Of a DNA stretch of 64,000 bases, positions 25,363 to 34,132 are shown one piece after another. This stretch comes from Dokdonella_A ginsengisoli (GTDB taxonomy: Bacteria; Pseudomonadota; Gammaproteobacteria; Xanthomonadales; Rhodanobacteraceae), in contig NZ_JBHSHD010000010.1 of NCBI RefSeq assembly GCF_042652785.1, positions 744,001 through 808,000 on the forward strand. The letters are read 5' to 3'. The translations under genes were made by a program, and so were the position numbers. Each line of letters begins with the position of its first letter. The stretch's first letter is position 1. Below the pieces are notes generated by a model, which had not been told where the DNA came from, ran no database searches, and saw nothing but the letters and a program-made list of their open reading frames with translations.

Positions 25363-26808
25363 ATGCCGCCCCGTCGCATTCGCGCTCGCCGTTGGCGCCG
25401 CATGGCATGCCTCGCCGCGGTAGCGGGCTGCCTGGCGCAGCCGGCGCCGGCGAAGGCGCAGGACGCCGAAGACGGCGAGCCGCAGCAGGCCGCGACGCGT
25501 CCCAGGCCGACGGGCAACCGCTGGCAGGAAGACTGGTCCGCGCTGGCCGATCCCGCCTTGCGCACGCAGCCAGGCGACGCCCTGAAGTACCTCCCGCTGG
25601 ATTCCGGCGATCCCGCCAGCTACCTGTCGCTCGGCCTGAACCTGCGCGAGCGCATCGAAATCAACGACGCCGCTTCGTTCGGCCTTCGCGGCACCGAGGA
25701 CGACACCTACCTGCTGCAACGGCTGCAACTGCACGCCGATGCGCGCTTCGCCGAACACTGGCAGGCGTTCGTCCAGATCGAGGACGTGCGCACCGTGAGC
25801 AAGCGCGCGATCGGCGGCGCCGATCGCAATCCCTGGGATCTGCGCCTCGCCTTCGCCGCCTACGTGCGCGAGTTCGACGCCGGCACGCTCAAGATGCGCG
25901 TCGGCCGCCAGGACTTCGCCTTCGACCTGCAGCGCTTCGTCTCGCTGCGCGACGGACCCAACGTGCGACAGTCCTTCGACGCGATCTGGGCCAACTGGGA
26001 AACCGGGCTGTGGCGCTTCATCGGCTTCGTCAGCCAGCCGGTGCAGTACGCGGACGCGCGCCCGTTCGACGACACCTCCGACCGGCGCTTCCGTTTCAGC
26101 ACGCTGCGCGTCGAACGCAAGCTGTGGGGCCGCGACGAACTGTCGGCCTACTACTCGCGCTACAGCCGGGACGATGCGTCCTATGCCGACGCCGCGGGCC
26201 GCGAAGGCCGCGACGTGTTCGACCTGCGTTTCGCCGGCACGGTCGGCGGCTTCGACTGGGACGTGGAAGCCATGCAGCAGCGCGGCGAGGTTGGCGCGAA
26301 GCGCATCGAGGCCTGGGCCTGGGGTGCCCGCGTCGGCTATACCGCAACCGGGACCGGCTGGCGTCCGCGAATCGGCCTGCAGGTCGACGCGGCCTCCGGC
26401 GACCAGCGCCGCGGCGACCGCACGCTCGGCACCTTCAATCCGCTGTTTCCGAACGGCTACTACTTCACGCTCGCCGGCTATACCGGCTACGCCAACCTCG
26501 TGCACGTGAAGCCGACGCTGACGATCAGCCCCGCCATCGGCTTGAAGCTGACCGGCGGAATCGGACTGCAATGGCGCAAGACCACCCGCGACGCCATCTA
26601 CGTGCAGCCGAACATCGCCCTGCCCGGAACCGCCGGGCAAGGCGGACGCTGGAGCGGTGCCTACGTGCAACTGCGCGCCGACTACGCCTTCGACGCGAAC
26701 CTCAGCGGCGCGATGGAGGCCGTGCACTACGACGTCGGGCGCGCGATCCGCACGGCCGGCGGCCGTGACGCCGACTATCTCGGCGTGGAATTGAAATTCA
26801 TGTGGTAG
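25363..26808 (+). CDS. Alginate-export-family outer-membrane porin
   Basis: A 481-residue outer-membrane protein with an Arg-rich signal peptide (about residues 1-32) and a long beta-barrel region of the alginate_exp (AlgE-like) family: L-G-L-N-L-R-E-R-I-E-I, V-G-R-Q-D-F, alternating aromatic strands such as Y-Y-S-R-Y-S-R, F-D-L-R-F-A-G-T, and a C terminus ending in V-E-L-K-F-M-W with the terminal aromatic expected for barrel insertion. No alginate biosynthesis genes are present, so I read it as a substrate-specific channel for the compound handled by this operon. It starts 5 bp after the VOC stop. Confidence 0.82.
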   Translation: MPPRRIRARRWRRMACLAAVAGCLAQPAPAKAQDAEDGEPQQAATRPRPTGNRWQEDWSALADPALRTQPGDALKYLPLDSGDPASYLSLGLNLRERIEINDAASFGLRGTEDDTYLLQRLQLHADARFAEHWQAFVQIEDVRTVSKRAIGGADRNPWDLRLAFAAYVREFDAGTLKMRVGRQDFAFDLQRFVSLRDGPNVRQSFDAIWANWETGLWRFIGFVSQPVQYADARPFDDTSDRRFRFSTLRVERKLWGRDELSAYYSRYSRDDASYADAAGREGRDVFDLRFAGTVGGFDWDVEAMQQRGEVGAKRIEAWAWGARVGYTATGTGWRPRIGLQVDAASGDQRRGDRTLGTFNPLFPNGYYFTLAGYTGYANLVHVKPTLTISPAIGLKLTGGIGLQWRKTTRDAIYVQPNIALPGTAGQGGRWSGAYVQLRADYAFDANLSGAMEAVHYDVGRAIRTAGGRDADYLGVELKFMW

Positions 26809-26968
26809 ACCTTCGAAGTTCGAAATCTCGACCTCCGATCCGGTTCCCCCGATTCAGTCGCGCGGCATGCGCAGGCCGCGCGGCAAGACGGCAATGCGCC
26901 GGGGCGAACTCCTCCTGGTCGCCGTTGACGGGCTGCAGTGAGAGTACGTCGCCACGAAAGCCCTTCTT

Positions 26969-28936
26969 TCATGGTGTTGACAGCTGAAGAGGGTTGGCTT
27001 CCTGGAGAACGTCGGCTTCCACGTATCTCTTGAATGAAGGTACGTCCATGAAGCAGCGGAAACCGGCTTGGCTGGCCAGACTGAAGACGGCCGCTTCTTC
27101 ATCGAGCAGCAACGCAACAGGCTGGCTGAGTTCCTCCTGAATTCCGCTTGGCCAAGCCAGATCGAATACCGCCTTCTGCTCTCCCGTCTGAACATCCACC
27201 AATTCGTAGGCCACCTGTCCTTCAGGCAAACCCTTCGAGCCCATCCAGTCGTTGAGCGCCGCCAACTCGGCCTCCTCCTCGCCGGAAGCGGCTTTACCGA
27301 CCGCTTCGGCGATGACGGGCGCGGACGGTCCTGCCAGCCACCGCGCGTCGCCGTGCAGGAGTTCCTCGAGCCGCTTGTTCAACTCGGCTGCCAGCAATGC
27401 CTTGCGTGCCTCGAGAAATTCTCGATAGCGATCGATCTTCCACAGGTCGCGGTCCATGGGTATCCATTGAGAGGCCAAGGCGCCTGGGTGCCTTTTTTCG
27501 ATTTCGGCGAAATAGATCTCCGGGAGTGCGTCGCTGATGTCGAGATTGGTCCCCTTGGTCAGGAAACAGAAGTTGCCTAGGGCATTGACCTCAGGCTTCT
27601 TGAACTTCCGCTTGTACAACTGGGCCTTGGGGAAGATATGGTGCACCTCCAGTTTGTTCATCTTGCCCAGCAGATTTGCTCTCAGCGCAATTCCGGAACC
27701 CCAGTCCCTCGCTTCGCCCACGCGGGTCAGCATGTACAGCACAGGATAGAAGCGTGCCCCCGAACTCCAGCCGGTGAAGTGCGCGGGTTCTGTGCGCAAG
27801 CCTCCGTGCCAAAGTCGCAACTGCTCCAGAAGCCTGTCCAGTCCTCCTTCCTCCACGGCAGCCAGATCCTGGTCGATGTAGGACTCGACGGAACCGGAGA
27901 AACGCCCCCACATGCCCGCCTGGAAGTACCAGAACAGCAGTTTGTCGCGCTCCTTCTCATCGAGCGGGCCCAGTTTCTTCTGCTGCCGCTGATCGAGATA
28001 GCGAACCATCACCGGTACGGCGAAACGGGCGAACAGCACCCGATCGTGATCCAGTCCCAGGCGGCCGGCGATCATGTTCAGGCTGGTATCGATGTGCTTG
28101 GCGGCCTTGGCCAGTGCGTCCCTGATTTCTCCGGCTCCTTTCTCGTGAAGATGCTGGAATTTTGCTTCGCCGGTGAGAACCGTATTGATCGAGCGCAGCA
28201 GCCAGTCCAGGGTGAAGGCATAGTCGGCCCGGCTCCATTCCTTCAGCCTCGCCTTCATGCTGTCGCGCCCCTCGGGCCAGTCCGCACAAATCTTGGCGAG
28301 AGCCAGGTCACCCTTCGAGAGCTTGGTGCCGCCGCTGTTCACCCGGTTGAAGATGTCCACCACGACGTCCAGGGACTTGTCGGCTCCGGTCACTTCTTCG
28401 ATGTGCAAGTCGATGTCGGCAATGCCGAGCACTCGGCTCAGGCGCGCAACGTAGTCCCCGATCCCGGCGGCCAGCTCGGGTCTGCTTGAAAGGCGGGTGA
28501 TGTGCGCCCCCATTCCGGCGTTGCCCTGCTTCATGAGGTCCGACACGTCTACCCAGAGTGGATCGTCCTTCATCTTGATGGCTTGATGGAACTCGAAAGT
28601 CTGGCTTTCGAGATGAAACCGCAGGCCGGTGAAAGCGCCGCTGTTGCCGTCGAAGAACTTCGGCGGTTTGCCTCGAATGACGCCGTAGAGCGACGTCATC
28701 CGTTGCTGTCCGTCCAGCAGAAGCTTAACGATGCCGGAGGCGAGTTCTCCGTCGCCTCGATGTTTGGCAGTGCTCGAATCGGTAGCCCAGACCAGCAATC
28801 CGCCGACCGGATGCCGGCGATAGAGGGAGTCGAACAGTCCGCGCACCTGTTCGGAATTCCAGACGTATCCGCGCTGGAACTCCGGCAGAGCCATGTGGCC
28901 GTTATCGATGTGGTCGAGAATCGTCGAAATCTTCAT
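26969..28936 (-). CDS. DUF262-HNH (GmrSD-like) putative defence nuclease
   Basis: A 655-residue protein. The N-terminal DUF262 domain carries L-P-E-F-Q-R-G-Y-V-W (17-26) and L-L-D-G-Q-Q-R-M-T-S-L (73-83), the ParB-like nucleotide-binding motif of GmrS. The HNH part has E-V-H-H-I-F-P-K-A-Q-L (His432-His433) with downstream G-N-F-C-F-L-T, as in the DUF1524/GmrD nuclease. A further 170 residues follow. In GmrSD/BrxU enzymes these domains make type IV restriction systems that cleave modified phage DNA. Solitary, with visibly lower GC than its neighbours, it looks horizontally acquired. No modification gene is adjacent, consistent with type IV. Confidence 0.82.
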   Translation of the reverse strand: MKISTILDHIDNGHMALPEFQRGYVWNSEQVRGLFDSLYRRHPVGGLLVWATDSSTAKHRGDGELASGIVKLLLDGQQRMTSLYGVIRGKPPKFFDGNSGAFTGLRFHLESQTFEFHQAIKMKDDPLWVDVSDLMKQGNAGMGAHITRLSSRPELAAGIGDYVARLSRVLGIADIDLHIEEVTGADKSLDVVVDIFNRVNSGGTKLSKGDLALAKICADWPEGRDSMKARLKEWSRADYAFTLDWLLRSINTVLTGEAKFQHLHEKGAGEIRDALAKAAKHIDTSLNMIAGRLGLDHDRVLFARFAVPVMVRYLDQRQQKKLGPLDEKERDKLLFWYFQAGMWGRFSGSVESYIDQDLAAVEEGGLDRLLEQLRLWHGGLRTEPAHFTGWSSGARFYPVLYMLTRVGEARDWGSGIALRANLLGKMNKLEVHHIFPKAQLYKRKFKKPEVNALGNFCFLTKGTNLDISDALPEIYFAEIEKRHPGALASQWIPMDRDLWKIDRYREFLEARKALLAAELNKRLEELLHGDARWLAGPSAPVIAEAVGKAASGEEEAELAALNDWMGSKGLPEGQVAYELVDVQTGEQKAVFDLAWPSGIQEELSQPVALLLDEEAAVFSLASQAGFRCFMDVPSFKRYVEADVLQEANPLQLSTP

Positions 28937-29148
28937 GGATGACGAATGCTCCTTGGATATTTTGCGGATCTCTTTTTTTTGAATGTTCTCGACAGGCGGG
29001 ATGGATCTCGTTCACTCGACATGGCAGGAGCGAAACGCCCGGCTCACCGAATCGGCACCAAGGTCTCCGCACGGAACACCGGCTCGGCGAGTTCTTGACC
29101 GTGCCCGCCCCGACCACGCTGCGATCTTTCAGGTTCGGACGATCTCCC

Positions 29149-29496
29149 TCAAAGCCGCCGCCGCCCGTTGCATCGCACCGGCCTGCCCCGCTCGAGCACT
29201 TGCTCGTAACCTTTCGTCGGCGTGCGCAGCACGCGCACCACCGTGCCCTGCATGCAGACTTCGTCCGTTTCCAGCATCACGGGCTTGGCCGCAACGGGCT
29301 TGGCCTGATAGGCGGCGATGGCCGCCTTGCGATCCGCCTCGCGAACCCCGGCGGCGAGTTCGCTGGTGAAGGTCTCCAAGGCCCGCGTCGCACGCCATTC
29401 CTGGATCGTGTAATACGCGATCGGCACGAACGCCACGATGCAGGCGGCCGCGATGATCGACCGGCCGAGAATCCTTGCGTTGTATTCCCCTGCCAT
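29149..29496 (-). CDS. Small single-span membrane protein
   Basis: A 115-residue protein with one membrane segment (residues about 15-33, S-I-I-A-A-A-C-I-V-A-F-V-P-I-A-Y-Y) and a C-terminal periplasmic or cytosolic part (E-V-C-M-Q-G-T-V-V-R-V-L-R). No family is recognised. The start at 29496 is favoured over 29643 because the longer form is a basic, low-complexity stretch with no function. It is divergent from the propeller kinase at 29675, so the 178 bp between them hold both promoters. Confidence 0.55.
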   Translation of the reverse strand: MAGEYNARILGRSIIAAACIVAFVPIAYYTIQEWRATRALETFTSELAAGVREADRKAAIAAYQAKPVAAKPVMLETDEVCMQGTVVRVLRTPTKGYEQVLERGRPVRCNGRRRL

Positions 29497-29674
29497 CGGA
29501 AAGCCCCCGGTTCCAACACCGCGCGCAAGGATATCCGGCCGACGCGCATCCGTCCGCCGCGACGGCACCGCCCCCACCAACGACAGTGGCAGCCGCCGCT
29601 CTCCGGATGGTAGATACGCCCCTTCCCGGCGGACCAGCGGCATGCGCGGCCACGCTCGACACCATTTCTCGACG

Positions 29675-32600
29675 ATGCGAACGAAGGCGCTCCTCCGCCA
29701 CCTTGCCGGCTTGCTGCTGCTCGTGTGCGCTTCCGTTGCGCACGCCGCGCCCGACGAGGCCGCCGGCCACGCGCCGTATCGCAGCTACGGGCCCGCCGAC
29801 GGACTGCCGTCGGTGTACATCCGGACCCTGCTGCAGGATCGGCCGGGCTTCGTCTGGGTCGGCACGGATACCGGCCTGTACCGCTACGACGGCCAGCGCT
29901 TCCAGGCGTTCGGCTTGCGCGACGGCCTGCGCTCGGCGTCGGTCGGGCATCTGCTCGAGGATCGCGACGGCACGCTGTGGGTCGGTACCCGCGGCGGCCT
30001 GCATCGCTGGAACGGTGAATCGTTCGTGGCGGCCGCGACCGACCAGGATCCGTCCGAGGCGGCGATACGCGCACTCGCGGAAAACGCGGAGGGCGTGTGG
30101 ATCATCGCGGGCGCCGCCGACCGGGGGCCGTTGCTGCGCGACACCGACGGACGCTTCGCCGCCGTGCCCGACTGGCCCGGCGGCGCGGCGACCGCACTGG
30201 CCGGCAAGGCCGACGCGCGGTCGCTGTGGGTCGGCGTGTGGGACGGATCGCGCGCGCACGTGCTGCGGCGGAGCGACGGACACTGGCAGCGCATCGCGCT
30301 TGCGGCCGGCACTGAGCACGAACGCATCGATGCACTGTTCGAGGACGCGCAGGGTCGCCTGTGGGTGCGCCAGCCGAACCGCCTGTCGGCGAAGCCGCGT
30401 GACGGCGAATTCGCCGCGGCTGCCACGCCGCTGCCGGTCGATGCGCAGTCCGGCGCGCTGCTGGCCGATCCGCGCGGCGGCTTCTGGCTGCCGACCGAGG
30501 CCGGGCTGCTGCATCACGACGACGACCACTGGCAGCGCGTGCAGGGACCGGTCGCCTTGTCGGCGCAGTGGTGCCGCATGGTGCTGGTGGATCGCGAAGG
30601 TTCGCTATGGTGGGGATCGGCCGGATTGCACCGCCAGCTCGGCGGCGGCGCGTGGAGCGCGTACACCGCGCGCGAAGGTCTGCCCGGTGACGTGGTCTGG
30701 GCCGTCTTGCGCGACCGCGCGCAACGCCTGTGGGTGGCGACCAATTCCGGCGCGGCCGTGCTCGCCACGACCGGCTTCCGCCGCGTGCCGGGCAGCGAAG
30801 GCAAGGACCTGCGCACGATCGCGCAGGCGCCCGACGGACGCCTGTTCCTGGCCGGACGCATCGGCGCGGAACTGCTCTCGCTCGATCCGCGCGACGACAC
30901 GCTGACCCGCCTGCCGTTTGCCGGTCTCGCGGCGAGCGCGCGCGTCCTGCGCCTGCATGTCGACCGCGCCGGCACGCTGTGGGCGGCGACTTCCGACGGG
31001 CTGTACCACGCCGAAGCCGACGCCGTGCGGCCGCAGTTCGCACGCGTCGGCACAGCCGACGCGGCTCCCGATGGTCCGGTTCCCGACGGCCCGCTCGCCG
31101 ACGTGCGCGAGGACGCGTCCGGCCGGCTCTGGATCGCCGGCCAGCGCGGCCTGTGGATGCGCGACGGCGAGCGCTGGCGGCGCTTCGGCCGCGCCGACGG
31201 CCTGCGCCGCGACTTCGTCGCACACGTGCTGCCGACCTCGTCCGGCGATCTGTTCGTCGGCTACGGCGATCCGCTCGGCGTGGCGCGCGTGCGCTACGAG
31301 CAGGGCCGCCTGCGCGTGCTGCGCCATCACGACAGCGACAGCGGCAGCGCCGACGCGGTCTACCTCGTCGGCGAGGACGCCGCGCGACGCCACTGGCTGG
31401 GCGGACCGCAGGGCATCGATCGGCTCGCGGGGGAATCGCAGCGGCATTTCGGCCTGGCCGACGGACTCGTCGGCGAGGACGTCGCCAGCGGCGCCTTCCT
31501 CGCCGAAGCCGACGGGCGCGTGTGGATCGGCACCAGCGCCGGGCTCGCGCGTTTCGACGGCGCCGCGTACGAGCATGCGCCGCGCCCGCCGCCGCCGAAC
31601 GTCGCGCTGATGGACGTGCACTTGGGCGCCGCGCGCTGGTCGCCCGACCAGCCCGAGCCGCGCGTCGCGCACGACCGCAACGTTCTCGAAGCGCGCCTCG
31701 CCGGCCTGGGCTATCTCGCCGGGCACGCACTCCAATACCGCGTCCGCCTCGCCGGCCTGGAGCCCGAGGCGCACGTGACGACGAGCCCGAACCTGCGCTT
31801 CTCCGGACTGGCGCCCGGCTCGTACCGCCTCGAAGCCGCCGCGCGCAGCGGACCGGACGGACCCTGGGGTCCGCCGTCGACGCTGGCGTTCGAGGTGCGA
31901 CCGGCGTGGTGGCAGACCTCGGTGTTCCGCGCCGCTCTGGTGCTCGCCGCCACTCTGCTCCTGCTGCAACTGCTGCACTGGCGCACCGCGCTGCTGCGCC
32001 GTCGCAACCGCCAGCTCGACGCGCAGGTCGGCGAGCGCACCGCAGCGCTGCAGGTCGCCGTCGAGCGCCTGCGCGACGAAGTCGGACAGCGCGCCGCGGC
32101 CGAGCGCGCGCTGGCCGCGGCAAACGTCGAGGAACGCCGGCGCACCGAACGCTTCAGCCTGATCGCGCACATCGCCTCGATCCTGTCGTCCAATCTCGAT
32201 GCGGACGCGCTGGCGCAACGGGCGGCCTCGTCGCTGCGCGAGGTGCTCGGCTGCGAGCAGGTGGACATCCCGCTCGCCGACGGCACCGGTCGTCTGCGCC
32301 CCGCCGCTGCGACGCCGGCCGCGGCGCACGCGCTCGACGTGCCGATCCTGCTCGGCGAGGAACGGCTCGGCGCGATCCGCGTGCGCGGCGCGCGCCCGTT
32401 CGACGATCTGGACGCCAGCAGCCTGGCCATCGTCGCCGACTGCCTCGCGGTGGCGATCGAGAACGCGCACCTGTTCGGCCGGGCGCAGGAGGTCGCGGTG
32501 GTCGCCGAACGCCAGCGCGTCGCGCACGACCTGCACGACAACGTGATGCAGATCCTCGCCTCGATCCGCATGCGCGCGCAGACGCTGGCGCGGCACGGCC

Positions 32601-33157
32601 GCGGCCAGTCCGAGGCCTCGACGCGCCACGCCGACCGGCTTGCCGAACTGGCACGCATCGCCGTCGCCGAGATGCGCGCCTACGTCGAACAGCTGCGTCC
32701 CGACGAGGCCAACGACGAGCCGGGCCGGCACGACGGCAGCGCCGGCTACCTGCACGACCGCTCTCTGCCGAACGCGGTGCAGCGCCTGCTCGCCACGGCG
32801 GTGCCGGACGGCGTGCGCGTGGTCTGCGACTTCGAGCAGTTCCCGCCGCAGGCGTTCGAGCACGAGGAAGCGCTGTTCCGCGTCTGTCAGGAAGCAGTGT
32901 CGAACGCGGTGCGCCACTCCGGCGCGAGCACGCTCGAAGTCAGCGGGCGCATCGCCGGAGCTGCCGCGCGCATCCGCGTCGTCGACGACGGCTGCGGCCT
33001 GCCCGAAGGCGTGCTGCGCCAGGGCATCGGGCTGGACAGCATGCGCCGGCGCATCGCCGCGCTCGGCGGCCGCGTGCGCATCGGCGCGGGCGCGCGGTGC
33101 GGAACTGAAGTGGAAGCGGAACTGCCGCGAGCCGATCGCGCCGCGTCAGGGACATGA
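29675..33157 (+). CDS. Propeller sensor histidine kinase with GAF domain, HisKA_3 type
   Basis: A 1160-residue kinase built like the one at 16.9-20 kb. A signal peptide (ends A-H-A-A-P) precedes periplasmic propeller repeats (G-L-P-S-V-Y-I, G-F-V-W-V-G-T-D-T-G-L-Y-R-Y-D-G and successive blades), a Y_Y_Y sandwich (S-P-N-L-R-F-S-G-L-A-P-G-S-Y) and a membrane helix near 750-770. The cytoplasmic part adds a coiled coil, a GAF-type domain (I-A-H-I-A-S-I-L-S-S-N-L-D to V-A-I-E-N-A-H-L-F), then HisKA_3 (H-D-L-H-D-N-V-M-Q-I-L, His954) and an HATPase (E-A-V-S-N-A-V-R-H-S, D-D-G-C-G-L-P). The convergent NarL-type regulator 38 bp downstream is its likely partner. Confidence 0.9.
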   Translation: MRTKALLRHLAGLLLLVCASVAHAAPDEAAGHAPYRSYGPADGLPSVYIRTLLQDRPGFVWVGTDTGLYRYDGQRFQAFGLRDGLRSASVGHLLEDRDGTLWVGTRGGLHRWNGESFVAAATDQDPSEAAIRALAENAEGVWIIAGAADRGPLLRDTDGRFAAVPDWPGGAATALAGKADARSLWVGVWDGSRAHVLRRSDGHWQRIALAAGTEHERIDALFEDAQGRLWVRQPNRLSAKPRDGEFAAAATPLPVDAQSGALLADPRGGFWLPTEAGLLHHDDDHWQRVQGPVALSAQWCRMVLVDREGSLWWGSAGLHRQLGGGAWSAYTAREGLPGDVVWAVLRDRAQRLWVATNSGAAVLATTGFRRVPGSEGKDLRTIAQAPDGRLFLAGRIGAELLSLDPRDDTLTRLPFAGLAASARVLRLHVDRAGTLWAATSDGLYHAEADAVRPQFARVGTADAAPDGPVPDGPLADVREDASGRLWIAGQRGLWMRDGERWRRFGRADGLRRDFVAHVLPTSSGDLFVGYGDPLGVARVRYEQGRLRVLRHHDSDSGSADAVYLVGEDAARRHWLGGPQGIDRLAGESQRHFGLADGLVGEDVASGAFLAEADGRVWIGTSAGLARFDGAAYEHAPRPPPPNVALMDVHLGAARWSPDQPEPRVAHDRNVLEARLAGLGYLAGHALQYRVRLAGLEPEAHVTTSPNLRFSGLAPGSYRLEAAARSGPDGPWGPPSTLAFEVRPAWWQTSVFRAALVLAATLLLLQLLHWRTALLRRRNRQLDAQVGERTAALQVAVERLRDEVGQRAAAERALAAANVEERRRTERFSLIAHIASILSSNLDADALAQRAASSLREVLGCEQVDIPLADGTGRLRPAAATPAAAHALDVPILLGEERLGAIRVRGARPFDDLDASSLAIVADCLAVAIENAHLFGRAQEVAVVAERQRVAHDLHDNVMQILASIRMRAQTLARHGRGQSEASTRHADRLAELARIAVAEMRAYVEQLRPDEANDEPGRHDGSAGYLHDRSLPNAVQRLLATAVPDGVRVVCDFEQFPPQAFEHEEALFRVCQEAVSNAVRHSGASTLEVSGRIAGAAARIRVVDDGCGLPEGVLRQGIGLDSMRRRIAALGGRVRIGAGARCGTEVEAELPRADRAASGT

Positions 33158-33194
33158 CCGCAGCGTCACGATCGCGCCCGTGCCTGTGCGTGCG

Positions 33195-33911
33195 TCAGCG
33201 GCCGTCGTTGCCGCGCAGCCCGCGCGCGTGCAGCGCCGCCTGCAGGCGGTCGGTTGCGCCGATCTTCGGGAACAGCTGGCGCAGGTAGCTCTTCACCGTG
33301 CCTTCGGTGATGCCGAGCGCGTTGGCGATGCGCTTGTTGCTCAGGCCCTGGCCGAGCAGCGCGAGCACCTGCCGCTCGCGCTGGGTCAACGTCTCCTCCT
33401 CGCGCGAACCGCGCCGCAGCAGCTGCAGCAGTCGCGCCTGCACGGGACGGTGGATCCAGCTCTCGCCGGCGGCGACGTGGCGGATCGCCGCCAGGATCTC
33501 GTCGCGGCTGGCGTCCTTGAGCAGGAAGCCGTGCGCACCGGCGCTCAGCACCGCGTGCACTTCGTGGTCCTCGAAGAAGCTGGTCAGGATCATGATGCGC
33601 AGCTCCGGCCGGGCGTCCAGCAGCGCGCGCACCGCGTCGGGCGCCGGCAGGCCGGGCATGCGCAGGTCGAGCACGACGACGTCGACGGCGTGCCGGCCGA
33701 CGAAGGCGAGCGCGGCCTGCGCCGAATCGACCTCGCCGGCGACGACGATGTCGGCTTCCTCCTCGAACAGCGAGACGAGGCCTTCGCGGACGATGGCGTG
33801 ATCGTCCACCAGCAGCAGGCGCGCGCGTGGCGTCGCCGCGGCGCCGGCATCGGCGAACGGCGCCGTCGTGGTCGAATCGTGAGCGGCCAGAACGGGATCC
33901 TCCGTGCGCAT
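33195..33911 (-). CDS. NarL/LuxR-family response regulator
   Basis: A 238-residue regulator. The receiver (about 30-145) has D36-D37 (L-V-D-D-H-A), phosphoacceptor Asp82 (V-V-V-L-D-L-R-M-P-G-L), L-T-S-F-F and F-L-L-K-D-A-S. The LuxR domain has L-T-Q-R-E-R-Q-V-L-A-L-L-G-Q-G-L-S-N-K-R-I-A and recognition helix E-G-T-V-K-S-Y-L-R-Q-L-F. The start at 33911 gives a 30-residue N-terminal tail; longer extensions are low-complexity. It is convergent with the propeller kinase at 29675, which is its probable partner even though the two genes are not co-transcribed. Confidence 0.9.
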   Translation of the reverse strand: MRTEDPVLAAHDSTTTAPFADAGAAATPRARLLLVDDHAIVREGLVSLFEEEADIVVAGEVDSAQAALAFVGRHAVDVVVLDLRMPGLPAPDAVRALLDARPELRIMILTSFFEDHEVHAVLSAGAHGFLLKDASRDEILAAIRHVAAGESWIHRPVQARLLQLLRRGSREEETLTQRERQVLALLGQGLSNKRIANALGITEGTVKSYLRQLFPKIGATDRLQAALHARGLRGNDGR

Positions 33912-34132
33912 CGCGCGCAGTATAGGCCGGCGCGCCGAGCGCGCCTCCCTGTCTTCGGAGGGGGCTGCGCCCCTCTCCGATGAAGCCCTCCGGCGGAGAC
34001 CGCAGCGTCCTTTCGCACGAACGGTACGGTTCGCCTCCACCGACGGATGGTCCGCCGACGATGCCGAACCTAGCCTGCCGTCATCGCTGCACGACGTGCA
34101 CGCGACGCCCCGTTTCCAGCACAGGACCCTCC

